A DNA stretch of 64,000 nucleotides from Adiantum capillus-veneris (GCA_014529385.2 CM043944.1:58578268-58642267); one strand, 5' to 3'; positions 43,122 through 55,606 are shown, numbered from the stretch's first letter. Notes: generated by a model from the sequence alone, not told the origin. Translations and numbers: made by a program.

Positions 43122-46100
43122 TTACTCTTGGGAAGCATTGTAAGCATTGACAAGGTTTAGGTTATCCTTTAATTTTATGCCTTGCATCCATCTAGCATCT
43201 TCAAAAGGATAATTCTTAAACTTAATAAGATATCGTTGGATAGTCTTACCGCCTCTTAGTACCTTGTCTTCATGTCGGAGAATGGACTCGGGCTGCAGCA
43301 CCTCTTCTTGGTCCTCGATCTCCGGTGGGTCTTCAATAGTTGGTTCTTGAGGTGGCTCTTCTTTGTAAGGCTTTAATAGGCTTACATGAAAAGCATTGTG
43401 TATGAGCCAATGATTGGTAAACTTGAGTTGATAGGCCATCTCATTGATTGGCCTAAGAATGTGAAAGGGACCATAGTACCTTTTTGCTAGTTTAGCATAG
43501 TACTTTTGGTGACCCGTAGGATTCTTGCCCGTTGTGTGCCTTAATCGAGCCTTGGGAAACTTTAATAAGACCCAATCGTTTTCTTTAAAGTCTTGGGCTC
43601 TTCTGTGCTTGTCAGCAGCAGCCTTTTGCCTTTGCTGTGAGATAGAGATAGCATCCTTAATCTTTTGGAAAGATTCTTGTAGGTGTCGGCTATACTCATC
43701 TGCAGCGAAGATCTTCCCATGTACCTTAAGTAGCAAGGGACTTTTTGATCTTCCCTCAATTACCTCGAAAGGTGCTTTTCCCGTGGAAGTATGTATAGTG
43801 TTATTGTAAGCATACTCCACTAAGGGTAAGTACTTCTCCCATTGGGATCTTTGATCTACTTCCGTTACGTAGGCTTTTAGTAGATCGAGAATGGTTAGGT
43901 TAGATATTTCACTTTGGCCATCAGTTTGTGGATGATAGGCCGAAGATAAGTTTAGCCTTGTTCCTAAATTCTCAAAGAGACCCTTCCACAAATTAGTGGT
44001 CATTCTAGGATCTCTATCCGACACTATGGACATGGGCAAGCCATGGTACTTGAAAATTTGTGAAATAAAAAGGGTTGCCATTTGATGGGCTTTGATAGTC
44101 TTTTTGACAGGTATAAAATGAGCTTGTTTACTAAACCTGTCTACTATCGTCCATATTCCCGTATTCCCATGGATAGACTCAGGCAATCCAAAGATAAAAT
44201 CCATGGATATGCTCTCCCATGGTGAATTAGGGATTGGCAAGGGTTGAAGCAATCCAAGTTGCTTCCCTCTATCAAATTTTGTCTTTTGGCATACCACACA
44301 TTTGGAAACATACTCTTGTATGTTCACTTTCATGGTAGGCCAATAGAAATATGTTTCAATTCCCTTTAAGGTAGACTGAATCCCTCTATGCCCCACATAA
44401 GGTGGAGCATGAGATTCATACATTACTTTCTCACGTAGTGAGTTAGTATTGCATAGTCTATTTCCATAGAGAAGATAACCATCTTGTAAAGTAAATGGTT
44501 CTTCTTTCTTCCCTAATGCAAGGGCTGAAATCACATCTCTAAAATCGGGATCAATAGCATACTCATCTATCATTGAAGATAGATCATTGTGAGTTGCTAT
44601 GGAAACCGCATTCACTCTCGGCCGTCTTGAGAGTGCATCAGCTACTTGATTATGCTTGCCAGCAATGTGAGCAATATGAAAATGAAATTGCGAAAGGAAA
44701 TTTGCCCACCTCATTTTTTTGTCGGAGAGATTGGTCTGCATCATGAAGTACTTAAGACTTTGGTGATCCGTTCGCAGAATGAAAGGAGTCCCCAATAAAT
44801 AGTGCTTCCATGAGTCTAAGGCATGTAGAACTGCAAGGAGTTCCTTTTCGTATATGCCTAGAGCTTGCTCAACAGGGTCGTGCCTTCGACTCTCATAGCC
44901 TATGGCGTGCCCTTCTTGGAGCAAAACAGCTCCAAGGCAATCACCACAAGCATCGCATTGGACCTCAAATGGTTTTGAGAGATCCGGTAGTGTAAGCACA
45001 GGTTGAGAGATAAGCTTTTCTTTAAGATTTTCGAAAGCATTGTTCTCCTTAGTAGACCATGTATACCTAACGCTTTTCTTTGTTAGGTCATGTAATGGTC
45101 CCGCAATTTGTGAGAACTTTTCTACGAAGCGTCTATAGTATGCACACATACCTATGAAGCTTCTTAGTTCATGAAGATTCCTTGGTTTAGGCCATCCTTT
45201 TATTACCTCTAACTTGGATGGATCCATTTGGATGCCATCTTGAGAGATAATGTGACCTAAATATTGAATCTCTTGCAAGAAAAATTCACTTTTCTTTCGA
45301 TTAACATAAAGTTTATTCTCTCTTAAAACTTGAAATATTACCTGGAGGTGTTGCTTGTGTTCCTCAAATGAATTAGAGTAGATGATAATATCATCAAAGA
45401 AAACTCCAGTGAAGGTTCGATGAGGCCTGAACAGCTTCTCCATCAAGCGGTTGAATGTGGCTGGTGCATTGGTCAAGCCAAAAGGCATGACAATGTATTC
45501 GTAAAGACCAAATGTAGTACGAATTGCGGTCTTTACAATGTCTTGATCAACTATCCTTATTTGATGATAGCCACTTTTTAGGTCAACCCTACTGAAGTAG
45601 GTCGATCCTTGTAGCTTATCAAATAGGTCTTCTACCCGTGGAACTGGAAAACTATTCTTGACAGTGATCCTATTTAGTGCTCTATAGTCGACACACATAC
45701 GATATGTGCCGTCTTTCTTTTGCACTAATAGCACAGGTGAGCAAAATGGAGATGAGCTTGGCCTAACCATACCCTTCTCAACTAACTCATGCACTTGCCG
45801 CATAATCTCCTCTTGTTGAGCTTGAGAAACTCTATAAGGAGGTTTATTAGGCGTTGAACTTCCTGGAAGAAGTTCAATTGCATGGTCATCATTACCTCGT
45901 TTAGGAGGTAGCTCACAAGGGATTTCGTCAATAAAAACATCTTGAAACCCCTTGAGAAAATTGGATAACTCTAATTCCTTTTGGTTGCTTTTGTTTTCTT
46001 TTGCTAAAGCATTAGGTTCATTTTGAGAGTCTTTAGCAAAAATCATGTACACGGAAATAGAGCTCTTTATTGACTTGTTGAAAGCTGGTGTATGTCCAAT

Positions 46101-46496
46101 GGGGATGGTGTTACCCATTTCCTTAGCATCTATATACATGTCTTTTTCCCTGAACTTAAAGGAGATTCTCCTTTCAGGAAATTTAACATCGGCAGCCAGG
46201 CGGTCAAACCATGGTGCCCCTAGGATTACATCCTCATGCTTGAGAGGAGAGATAAAAAAGTCCTCTTTGTCCACATAGCCTTGGACATGAAGCCTCAATT
46301 TCCCGATTAAGGGAGTGACTGAAGCTTCTTGCCCCTTGAAGGCACTGTCTGCGGGTAGGACATCTCCCATCTCGTAGGATTGTATTCTTAGCTTGGTGGC
46401 CAACTCTATAGATATAAAATTGTGAGTAGAACCAAGGTCAAAGAGAATAAAAGCATCATGTTCTCTTACCTTTCCCCAAGCATGGCATAGAGGAGA
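43122..46496 (-). pseudogene. Chromovirus pol: protease, RT, RNase H, integrase, chromodomain
   Basis: The frame opens directly after the TGA at 46497-46499. The protease active site is FDLGSTHNFIS, with Leu where Ser/Thr is usual. RT follows with YRMCVDYRALNRITVKNSFP and the catalytic FFDD box (45391-45402). RNase H has VQCDACGDCLGAVLLQE and ends HNQVADALSRRP. Integrase shows the zinc-binding HRGIQ...CVVCQ and the triad SMDFIFGLP, VSDRDPRM and GQSEISN. A chromodomain (about the last 65 residues: VLRGGKTIQRYLIKFKNY, then ARWM) would tether integration to modified histones. From 46496 to 43122 there is no stop or shift. Expression needs the TGA upstream to be bypassed, since the first ATG codons inside pol lie beyond the protease active site. 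It is called a pseudogene only for that reason. Confidence 0.85.
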
Positions 46497-48071
46497 TCAT
46501 TTGTGGTGAGTTTGGTGAGTCTCCTCCTCTTGGATTTCAACCAAGGAAGCTCTAGGAGGATCTTGGCGGTTGTTCTTTTGGGGACAAGCGCGGTACGCAT
46601 GCCCTTGTTCGCCGCACTTGAAACACCAGTTATCCTTATGATAACGCTCAAGCTCTTCAGGAGAGAGTTTATTCTTACCTTTGTAAACTCCCTTCTCTTT
46701 AGCTTTGTTGGAGTTGCCCTTAGCAGACTTTTGGACATTGTCCTTCCCCTTAGACTCATTGGAAACCTTGTTTTCCAAGGGCTTATTATTTCTTTTTGCC
46801 CCCGTTTGGAAATTGATTCGAGAGGCGACCATAGTGTGGTGTATTACCGTCGATATGGTACGTGGTCTTTGGGAGTTGACATACTCTGCCATTTCTTCGG
46901 TTAAGCCCGCACAAAATTGTTGCTTTTGCTCTCCAAAATCCAAATTTTTGAAGACAGTGGCTTTGAGTTGTAGGTCCCAAAACTTGTCTACATATTCGTG
47001 GATAGATTCATTGGGAGAGATCTTTAAGCTTCGCCATTCGGTGAGTACTTTGTCTTTGGCATCGATGGCCAAAAACTGCTTCATAATAGAAGCTCTTAAA
47101 GCTTTCCATGTTCGTGGAGCTTCACCGTTGGCTCATAGGCTAGACCACCATTGTCTGGCGGACTTTTGAAAGTGCATAGCTACATGGTCTAGCTTAGAGG
47201 ATTCTGTGAAGCCCTCATCTCCAAACGCCGCATCGAATTGTTGGATAAAGGCCAAGACTTTGTTCGTAGCACCAAAGGTACCATCATAGGTAAGGAAAGA
47301 GATGCTCTTCCCTCCCTCTTTGAATTTCTTCAACTTGGACGACCTCTTCCATGCAGCATAGGATTTCCTATGGCCTCTTCTTTTTGATGGTTCAAAGGTT
47401 GCACCATCACTTTCTTCAGAAGGTGAAGAATTTGAAGAAGGTGGAGAAGAGGGTGACCTCTTTCTCAGCTTTTTCTTGTCTTGATCTTTGTCGTCTTCAC
47501 CAAAGCTTTCATAAGAGGAAGAGGATGAAGAAGATGGAGAAGAGGGTGTCCTCTTTCTCGCCTTTTTCTTCTCTTGCTTTTTATCATCCCTCTTTGAATT
47601 ATGGCATGGAGAAGAGTGTGATGGTCTTCTCCGCTTTGGTGGTGATGGAGAACGTTTAGCCCGCCGTCTTCGTGGAGCCATCTCCGCCGAGGTGACAGGA
47701 GACTTGCTTCTTTCTCGTTCCTTCGGTGGAGGCTCTTGAGTTCTCCTTTGGGAAGGAGATGCATCATCAAGAAGTAAATTCTTGAGCCCTTCATATGGAT
47801 TCTCTTCTTCTTCCCGAATCGGAGAGAGACCTCTTTTGGTAGTCTCACAAGGAGGCTTCCTAGGTGTTCTCTCGTCATGGTGATGAGCTTGGAGAATCCC
47901 GTGAGCATGGAGTTGCCGTTGCACTTCACTTTGGAGAGATGGATTGCCCATGGCTTGTTGAAGCCTAGAAACAAGATAGTTAACAAGCATTGAAGCATCA
48001 TTAGTAGCTTGCTCATGAGCAAAATCAAAGTTATCAACATTAATTTCACTCTCTTTACTATTGTCAGCCAT
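46497..48071 (-). pseudogene. Chromovirus gag, one internal TGA
   Basis: Starts at ATG 48071 (MADNSKESEINVDN). Residues about 80-260 are Ser/Lys/Arg/Pro-rich and highly charged. The gag core begins near residue 255 (FLTYDGTFGATNKVLAFIQQ) and reaches ARQWWSSL, where TGA (47133-47135) interrupts. The same frame continues with GEAPRTWKALRASIMKQF, then FCAGLTEEMAEYV, a basic linker and one zinc knuckle CFKCGEQGHAYRAC (CX2CX4HX4C). It ends at TGA 46497-46499 with pol following in phase. Gag would form the particle. Both TGA codons could be CGA changed by cytosine deamination, or the second could be a read-through site. Confidence 0.85.
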
Positions 48072-48460
48072 TCTAACAACTTTTAGGTGTATTTTGGCAC
48101 TTCAAGCCCTAGTTGCTACTCCTCTTTACCCCTTTAGAAAAAGCACTCAAGCTACTGTATCCGCGGCTCGAATACCATTAATTGCAAGGAATAGAAGAGA
48201 GGGTCTTTCGACACCAAAACAGCACCGGCTCATGTCAAGCTTCTAATAGCTCAATAGTGGTTAAGCCGTAGGCAATCCCCGTAGGACTCCACTATTAAGA
48301 CCATAGCTCTCGACGGTGATGCCCCGTTAACTGCACGAAGGCAGGCGCACTGCAAGGCTGAAAAATCCCTATTCTACTTACTCACAGGCAATTAATAATA
48401 CCAACCATTTGTAGCTAGCTTGAGGACCTCCCTTCTTGAGCAAGAAAAGAGAAACCTTGA

Positions 48461-48472
48461 GCTCTGATACCA
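48461..48472 (-). promoter_or_regulatory. Primer-binding site of the chromovirus
   Basis: The minus strand reads TGGTATCAGAGC one base after the 5' LTR end, matching initiator methionine tRNA. Confidence 0.9.
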
Positions 48473-48473
48473 A

Positions 48474-50056
48474 TGTAACATTTAATGGCCTAATAACTTA
48501 TGTGTAGCGGAAATTAGCATGAACATAGTGGGAATTTCATTAGAATAGATTCCTAATGATAATTACAAGAGTGCTTGGGTAGAGAGAGCAACAAAAAGCA
48601 TAACACCTACTTAGATAGCATCGACAATACTTTCAAAAGAGAGAGAAATTAAGATATTGACAACAGTTGAGGACCGGATTTTCATGGAGCCGGTCCCCCC
48701 TCCAAAAGGCTTTGTATTATGGTTTCTCCCATCAAGAGAGACATTGTACAATACAATTCTGTGTTCCTTCAAGACTAGCTAGTGCAATGAAGATGGAAAC
48801 TTCGTGCACTAAGCAAAACACTTAACAAACACAACTTGACTTATGCCCGTTCTCAGACCCAAGACCTCACACACCTTTGAATACGGTGAGATCTAGCAGG
48901 GTATGAGAGTAGATTGAGAGGAAGAAGGAGTATCTTACGAGAAAGATGTACATCTCCTCACATAATCACTCATATGTAGCATATCCTAGCTTAGTAATTA
49001 GCTTGGTAGAGGAGATGAGCATTCATTGAAGCTTGGATCTTGGTTGGATTTTCATTCACATGCCAAGAGAGTGTTGATGTAGGCTTCTATCTCACAAGCT
49101 TGGAGTAGGTGACGAGTTCTCCATTAAAGCTTGGGAAGAGATAGTCTTCTCTTTCTTCACACATGAGCTTGTGTGAGTGTGTGTGTGAAAATGCCTTGCA
49201 AAAATCAGCCCCCTCTCTCTCTTGGGCGAGCACTCTTGCCAATTGCTCTTGCTGAAGCCTCATTGGCCCTCCCCAAGTCAAGCCAATTACAATTAAGAAG
49301 CATAAGTGATAGCCTTCTGACATGTGTCCCCCTTTCCCCTTTTGTGAGAGCTTTAGTTAATTAAATAATTAAACTAAACTCTCATTGGACCCCTTTGCCT
49401 CTTGGCAAATAGGAATCAGGCAACCATGGGGCTCCTGAATGCTCATTGGACCCCTTGGGAGACTGCCCAATAGTCTTCTAGGAGACTTAATTCTCATTGG
49501 TTTCTTTTATTAAATGTTTTTAAATTAATTAAACTAGATTTACTCTAGCTTAATTCTCATTGGTCCACTTCAAGGGTCATCCAATAGAAATTGGGCACAC
49601 CTTGTGGGCATCTGGCCTAGGGAGCTGACATGTGTCCCTCATTCCCTTTGTGTAAAGGGAGCCTGTGTGTGTGTGTGGCTTTCTCTCTCATCCCCTACCT
49701 TTAATGCTCGCCCCCTCCCATGTAGGGATGTGCAAAGACTTTTCGGGCACACACAAAGCATCCAATTTTCCCTAGGGTTGACCTTTGGACACAACGTTTG
49801 AATTTTGGAACCTTAGCATTTTGGAAGTCTTAATGGGCTGAACCTTAGGGTCTTTTTAGCCCATTGTTGCACATGGCTCTTTTGCAGATGGCCCCCCCTT
49901 TTGGATCCCTATTTTCCCTCCTTTGGATCCCTACTGTGGCCGGTCTGCTAGCTTAACCAATATTCTAGCTTTTTCTCCCCTGGCCTTCCCCACATTAAAT
50001 GATCAGTTTAATATGAGAAAATCATTTAGGAGAATTAGATATTGATTATTATGACA
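48474..50056 (-). repeat. 5' LTR of the chromovirus
   Basis: 1583-bp partner of 41201-42765, with a short duplicated phrase (TTTGGATCCCT) near 49901-49931 accounting for part of the length difference. Confidence 0.93.
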
Positions 50057-50061
50057 GTAAT

Positions 50062-51297
50062 AGTGTCCACACGGCAACATATAATGGATGCTCCAATCGT
50101 CAAAGACTTTGTAGAATAGGGGACAATAGTTGGTGGAGGAACTACTAGCCACATTTGAGACTCCCACAACCTCAAGATGCGTTAAAAAATGGGAGATTTG
50201 ATTACCTTGGCTTATAGGATTTAAACATTGAGAGACACCTTGCACATCTTGACTAAGCTTGTTAAGTTGCACTTCAACCCTTGTGGTGGTTCGGGGGGTG
50301 GGGGGGGCTACGCTTGTGATAATCTCTTTCCTTCTTTCTCTTTCTTTGTGCGAGCTTTTCCCCCATGCTTTCCTTGACCTTGCTCAACTCCATAACAACC
50401 CCTTTTACCATAAGTGCAAGCTCTTGTCTTGTGAATGTCACTATCTTCTCATGTATGTCATGGGTGCTATCGGCGACATCTCTCAATGCGAAGTCCAATG
50501 ACCTATCCTGGATCAAATGCATATAAAGAATTTTAGCAAAGTAGAGTGGTGAATCTGCATTATGGAGTGTATGGTTGTACACCCTCAGGAAGATTCTCTC
50601 AACGTTAATTTTGATGTCATTATTTTGGCACCTTGACACCTTCCATCTTCCCTTCTTGATCTCACCTCTAAGCACGACAATATCTCTTTGATCATATCAT
50701 TTGTGACATGTTTGTTTATTTCACTTCATTGGGCATGGCTAGGATTTTCCCATTTGGACAATGGACATGCCATTCTAGTTTCCTGGCAAGTATTCAAACC
50801 TTGTACAAGAGATTTAAGTCACCCGTATGCCTTTCTAGCAAAGTCATGGTGCTCGTGATCTTGTCCATATGCCATATCTACAAAAAAATAGATGATATAA
50901 GAAACTTGGTGAATGAAATACTAATACATAAGACAAACATCTCCTTGGCCTCAAAGATTGAAAGATGGGATGTAATGATCAATGAAAAGCGTCCAGTAAA
51001 GACAAGTACACCTCAAACATGAGACCAAACAAATTATCTTAGCCACATCTCAAATTATCTTGACCACATATTTCAAATATAAAAACCATGTTGAATTGCA
51101 AAATTGGATTAAAAGACAAGGAGAGTTTGTCTAACAGGCATTGCATTCTTGTCTGCCTCATACACAAAATTAAACAAAAATCACTTTTTGGGTGCTCTTA
51201 CCACAAGTCCTCAATCAATGATCCAAGTGATACATCGCTCTAGAAAATTCACTGTATTTGAAGGGCACCTTCAAGAGCATGTCATTGAGAAAGCCTA
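50062..51297. other. Unassigned, with one minus-strand open frame
   Basis: A 133-codon minus-strand frame (50675-50274) is charged, with a possible helical part (SLDFALRDVADSTHDIHEKI) and a Lys/Arg/Pro-rich end. I do not recognise it. The rest shows nothing clear. Confidence 0.3.
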
Positions 51298-51525
51298 TGT
51301 TACCATATACATGTGGTAGTGATGTGTCTGAACACACTAGGACTGCCGGGGAATTTTTTCCCTCTTCATGAGGTTTTTCCCCCCCATGCATTGTATATAT
51401 GCCCATCACTCTAGGGCTATCAATATTTCCATTGCACACTAAGTAACACACTCTCTATTGTGTGCCTTGAGCTTACTTCATATTCTCCAAGATGTGTGTG
51501 TTTTCTTGCAACCCTAATTCCAACA
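51298..51525 (+). repeat. 5' LTR of the deleted copia element
   Basis: TGTTACCATA to CCAACA, 228 bp. The primer-binding site is at 51528-51539. Confidence 0.88.
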
Positions 51526-51855
51526 ATTGGTATCAGAGCAGGCTGCATCCTCCCAGGCTTAGTCACCAACTGCTCCAGCACACGCCTGCCCATTTTCTCC
51601 AATTTCTTTGAGCTTCGGTGAGTGTTTGAAGGTCTACTTAAATTACTGATTTGGGCTCATTTTGGCCTCCATTTCCAATATAGACAGTACTACACAGGCT
51701 ATTTTGTCATTTTGTGCATAATTTTTGTGAGTGCCGTTTTTTGCAAAACAGGTGCATAATTTTTGCGAGTGCCGTTTTTTGCTATATAGCATGTGTTGTA
51801 CCCGCTTTGTTTCTCCTTGTTTTGGGAAGTTTTCACATCAAGTGCATCATTTACC

Positions 51856-52540
51856 ATGGCTGACAACAACACAATTGTGTTCAAGATGTTTGCTGTTCAG
51901 GACAGATTGGATGGGGACAATTACCCTATGTGGGCTTAGATGATGCAACATGTTCTTGTGTTAAAGGGAATTTGGAATATTGTCTAGGGCATTGATGTAA
52001 ATCCTAGTTCTGAGAATGTAGGAGATGTTGAGGATGTAGTAGGTCTTGCTGCAGGGATTGTTGTATTAGAGTTGTTTTACCTACGATAGAACAATCTCGT
52101 TGGGATGTAAAGGATGCGTAGGCTCATGCATTGATTGCGTTGTCTGTGAGGCACACCATTGTCCCTCACATTCATTCAGTGAAATTTGCAAATCATGCTT
52201 GGGATATTTTGGATGGTCTTCATGCAAGTCGCAACGAGGCTAAAATTGCTTTGTTGCGTAAAGAGATGGAGTTGAAGATTATGCATGAGGAAGATGATAT
52301 GGACACTTTCCTTGCTGGTGTCAAGGATATCAATGAGCAACTTATTTCTGCAGGTGAATAGTTCCCTTGTGCGGATAGTTCTTGATGCCTTACTAAACTC
52401 TTGCTAGTACTTGGAGACTTATGACCCAAGGAAATCCTGAAGTTGTCAAGTTTGATGCATTATGCACATTGTTGTTGCAAGAGTCGCTTTCCAAAAAAAA
52501 AGGACTAGAAAGCGTGCATTTGAACAGGCTTTTATTGCTT
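51856..52540 (+). pseudogene. Copia Gag remnant
   Basis: From ATG 51856 the frame reads MADNNTIVFKMFAVQDRLDG, then NYPMWA, a stop, and MMQHVLVLKGIWNIV, which is the N-terminal copia Gag pattern. After shifts, 52131-52361 reads HIHSVKFANHAWDILDGLHA and LLRKEMELKIMHEEDDMDTF, the Gag UBN2-type core. Several stops and shifts make it dead. Confidence 0.82.
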
Positions 52541-53477
52541 CTCAAAGAAAGGGTGGTAGTAGGAATGCAACCACTTCTTATGGTTCTGTTGCAAGTGGCA
52601 AAACTTCTATTCCCAATGCTTCTGCTGGCATGACAACTACAAATGAATTTATATGTTTAAACCAAGAAACTATGTATTTTTTGGGCTCCCTAACTCAATT
52701 AAACCTCGCTGCTTGAACTCTATCTTGAATTCTTTATCGTGTAAAAACTCTTGAAAATCTTGAGTTCTCCATAATCACATTGAAACCAAGGTTTTAGGCA
52801 CCCCAATTGTGTATGTACCACGTACTTTGATGCATTTAGTTGATCTACATGGGAAGTTTGATATTATTTGAGGTTTTAAATGCTTATGTCTCAAGAATGA
52901 AAATATGAAAGTTTTCTCTTATGCAGTTTTGAATATTTAAAATGATCCAATAATTGTTGCATACCAAAGCCCTTCTACTTGCCACCTTGAGTGATCAATG
53001 GAAAGGGCAAGCAATGTATCACTTTCTAAAACTCACAAATACATTAGAAACATATTTTTCTTTGTATATAACGATATGCTTGAAATGACCATACCAAACA
53101 CATGGAACTTTCTATTATTTTCTATACTCCAAAGTCAATTTTTCTGCACATGAAACTTTCAATTATCTATAGAAAAATTGTGGAAGAGTCACCTAAAACT
53201 TTCTACAAGGTCGCTTCATTATTTCTTGAGCTTATAAAGGTAATTTCTTCAAAGCGTCAATCACAGTCTTACGAGGGTCAACTTGATGAGTATAGTTCTT
53301 GATCATGATAGATTCTAAAATGCAAGGTTATATTTTAAAAAGGCCCTCTAGCTAACATATTTAAGCATATCAAGAGGGCTCTCTTAAATAAACCGTCTAA
53401 TGCAAGTAGCATTTAATCTAAATTTGTTAAAAAAGGACACTTAAAGTGTCCTGTTTTGGTAACAAACTAGTGTTAAC

Positions 53478-53928
53478 AAAGGCATTGTCTCATAAGAAGT
53501 TCAAATATTTTCACAAAGGTCTGGGTTTACTCCCCTTTGTGGAATGATCATGTCCTTAGGGCATGGCACTTCCCTTTACTCATGTGCCAACTCTCGTTCA
53601 CCGCATCACTCCAGGGGGGGATTTGTTCACTCTCTATTGTGTGCCTTGAGATTCCTTCATCTTCTCCAAGTTGTGTGTGTTTTCGTGCTCTGATACCACA
53701 TTAACACTATGTCATGGAGAGGCTCTCGACAGGAGAGATAAACTTGGCTTATGTGCTAACACAGGATAACCTTGTAGATCTTTTCACAAAGGCTCTCAGC
53801 AGGAGAGATCATCTTGGCTTATGTGCTAACACATGATAACCTTGTAGATCTGTTCACAAAGGCATTGTCTCTTGAGAAGCTCAAATCTTTCCACAAAGCT
53901 TTGGGCTTACTCCCGTTTGTGGATTGAT
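53478..53928 (+). pseudogene. Copia RNase H end, repeated copies
   Basis: DNLVDLFTKALSLEKLKSFH with LGLLPFVD and a stop is encoded at about 53833-53928, the usual last residues of copia RNase H. Diverged copies of the same words occur at about 53478-53545 and 53751-53790. Between them lies a partial polypurine-LTR junction (53613-53690) and an inverted-looking GCTCTGATACCA at about 53688. Confidence 0.75.
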
Positions 53929-54002
53929 CATATCCTCAGGGCATGGCATTTCCCTGTACTCATGTGCCAGCTCTTGTTCACTGCATCACTCCAGGGGGGA
54001 TT

Positions 54003-54230
54003 TGTTACCATATAGATGTCGTAGTGATGTGTGTGAACACACTAGGACCGTCCGGGCATTTTTTCCCTCTTCATGAGGTTTTTCCCCCCCGTGCATTGTA
54101 TATATGCCCATCACTCTAGGTCTATCAATCTTTCCATTGCACACAAAGTAACACACTTTTTATTGTGCTCCTTAAGCTTACTTCATCTTCTCCAAGTTGT
54201 GTGTGTTTTCTTGCAACCCTAATTTTAGCA
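54003..54230 (+). repeat. 3' LTR of the deleted copia element
   Basis: 228-bp partner of 51298-51525. The last bases differ (TTAGCA against CCAACA). Confidence 0.85.
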
Positions 54231-54779
54231 AATGCCATTATAATAAGGAAATATTGTAATCCAATGTGACTCATTTGTAAAAGCAATGCACCTGATGATT
54301 GTTGGGTGCAATACTTGCATGCCTGGCTTTGTTTGAAAGCTCTTGAACTTGAAGCTACTATTTCCCTTGTATAACTTCCCCTAGTATGCTATGTGCTCAG
54401 GAACAAAAGAAATCCCTCTTTTTTTTAACTCTTTTACTTCACCAAAGACCCCTCAACCAATTGTTTGTCCTTAAAACAATGGCTCGTGTGGAATGCGGAT
54501 GAGATGTGTGCACATGGAGTTGTAAACATTGTGCATAATTGCCCCTTCCCGTGTAACATCTGGCTGCTTGGATGATGCAACGACTATGTCCTGGATGATG
54601 GGCACTCTTCTAGGAAGTGACTCTGTATCCAATTCCCTCATGTGCTTTCTCTTCACCTTTTTCTCGTTCCATATTGTAGCCCATAGCTACAGTCGCTGTA
54701 AATCAACAAAATTTGGCACCAAATCTTTTAAATCCTCATATGAAACTTTCATACTTACCAAAATGGTGCGAGTTTTGTG
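54231..54779. other. Unassigned spacer
   Basis: No coding signal or element end was recognised before the inverted repeat. Confidence 0.4.
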
Positions 54780-55606
54780 TTGATAATCAAAGTCGGCTAG
54801 CTTCTACCTTTCACACAATTCTGCAACTACAAGAGGTTCTTCATAATAGCGATGATAGCAGTGCGATGCTCAAATTTGAAAATTCACAGAATCGCTATAA
54901 CTTTCTCTATGATCATCACTATGTAACAAATAATATAGCGACACTCAGAGCGACGATCATAGCAATGTTGACTAGGTTAAGAAAATAATCCACGAGCACC
55001 AAAACTCAGATCTCAAATATGAGTTTTGGCGCTCTTGAAAAACAGGTATACCCACGCCGCTCTCTCTCTCTCTCTCCCCACACACACACGCACACACGCA
55101 CAGTGAGAGGAAGGAAAGCCAAGTATGCTCCTTCCCTCTCATGTTCCCTTCCCCTGTTTCTCTGTGTATGTGTGTGTGTGTGTGTGGGAGAGAGGTAGAG
55201 AGAGAAACAGGGGAAGGGAACATGAGAGGGAAGGAGCATACTTGGCTTTCCTTCCTCTCACTGTGCGTGTGTGTGTGTTTGTGGGGGGGGGGGGGGGGGG
55301 GGGGAGAGAGAGAGAGAGAGAGAGAGAGGCGTGGGTATACCTGTTTTTCAAGAGTGCCAAAACTCATATTTGAGATCTGAGTTTTGGCGCTCATGGATTA
55401 TTTTCTTAACCTAGTCGACATTGCTATGATTGTCGCTCTGAGTGTCGCTATATTATTTGTTACATAGTGATGATCATAGAGACAATTATAGCGATTCTGT
55501 GAATTTTCAAATTTGAGCATCGCACTGCTCGCATCACTATTATGAAGAACCTCTTGTAGCTGCAGAATTGTGTGAAAGGTAGAAGCTAGCTGACTTTGAT
55601 TATCAA
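54780..55606. repeat. 827-bp long inverted repeat (hairpin)
   Basis: The left arm 54780-55162 begins TTGATAATCAAAGTC, and the right arm 55201-55606 ends GACTTTGATTATCAA. The arms pair along their whole length with scattered mismatches. They enclose a 38-bp (TG)n-containing loop. Length differences come from a G22 tract (about 55283-55304) and a (GA)n run in the right arm. No transposase or LTR is present. A foldback or MITE-like element, or an inverted duplication producing hairpin RNA, are the main readings. Confidence 0.9.

Larger units (their letters stand above)
41201..50056 (-). mobile_element. Ty3/gypsy chromovirus, nearly intact
   Basis: 8856 bp on the minus strand, with LTRs of 1565 and 1583 bp and a perfect 5-bp duplication GTAAT (41196-41200 and 50057-50061). 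Internal order on the minus strand is PBS, gag with zinc knuckle, protease, RT, RNase H, integrase, chromodomain and polypurine tract. Gag and pol form a single reading frame of 1650 codons (48071-43122) containing only two stop codons, both TGA. The LTRs differ by a few per cent by eye. The chromodomain places it among plant chromoviruses; I cannot name the clade securely. Confidence 0.95.
51298..54230 (+). mobile_element. Deleted Ty1/copia element
   Basis: Two 228-bp LTRs (51298-51525 and 54003-54230) flank only 2.5 kb. A TGGTATCAGAGC primer site follows the first and a polypurine tract (CCAGGGGGGATT, about 53990-54001) precedes the second. The interior keeps a degraded Gag and the last RNase H residues; protease, integrase and RT are deleted. 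I see no target duplication (GCCTA against AATGC), which suggests end decay or inter-element recombination. The 3' end of the internal region is repeated with rearrangement. Confidence 0.85.

Noticed and set aside
47351-47659. Plus-strand open frame opposite gag
   Set aside because: Antisense shadow of the Lys/Ser-rich gag segment.
54972-55394. Ser/His/Thr-repeat open frames in the inverted repeat
   Set aside because: Translations of (GA)n, (TG)n and homopolymer tracts; both arms give mirror frames.
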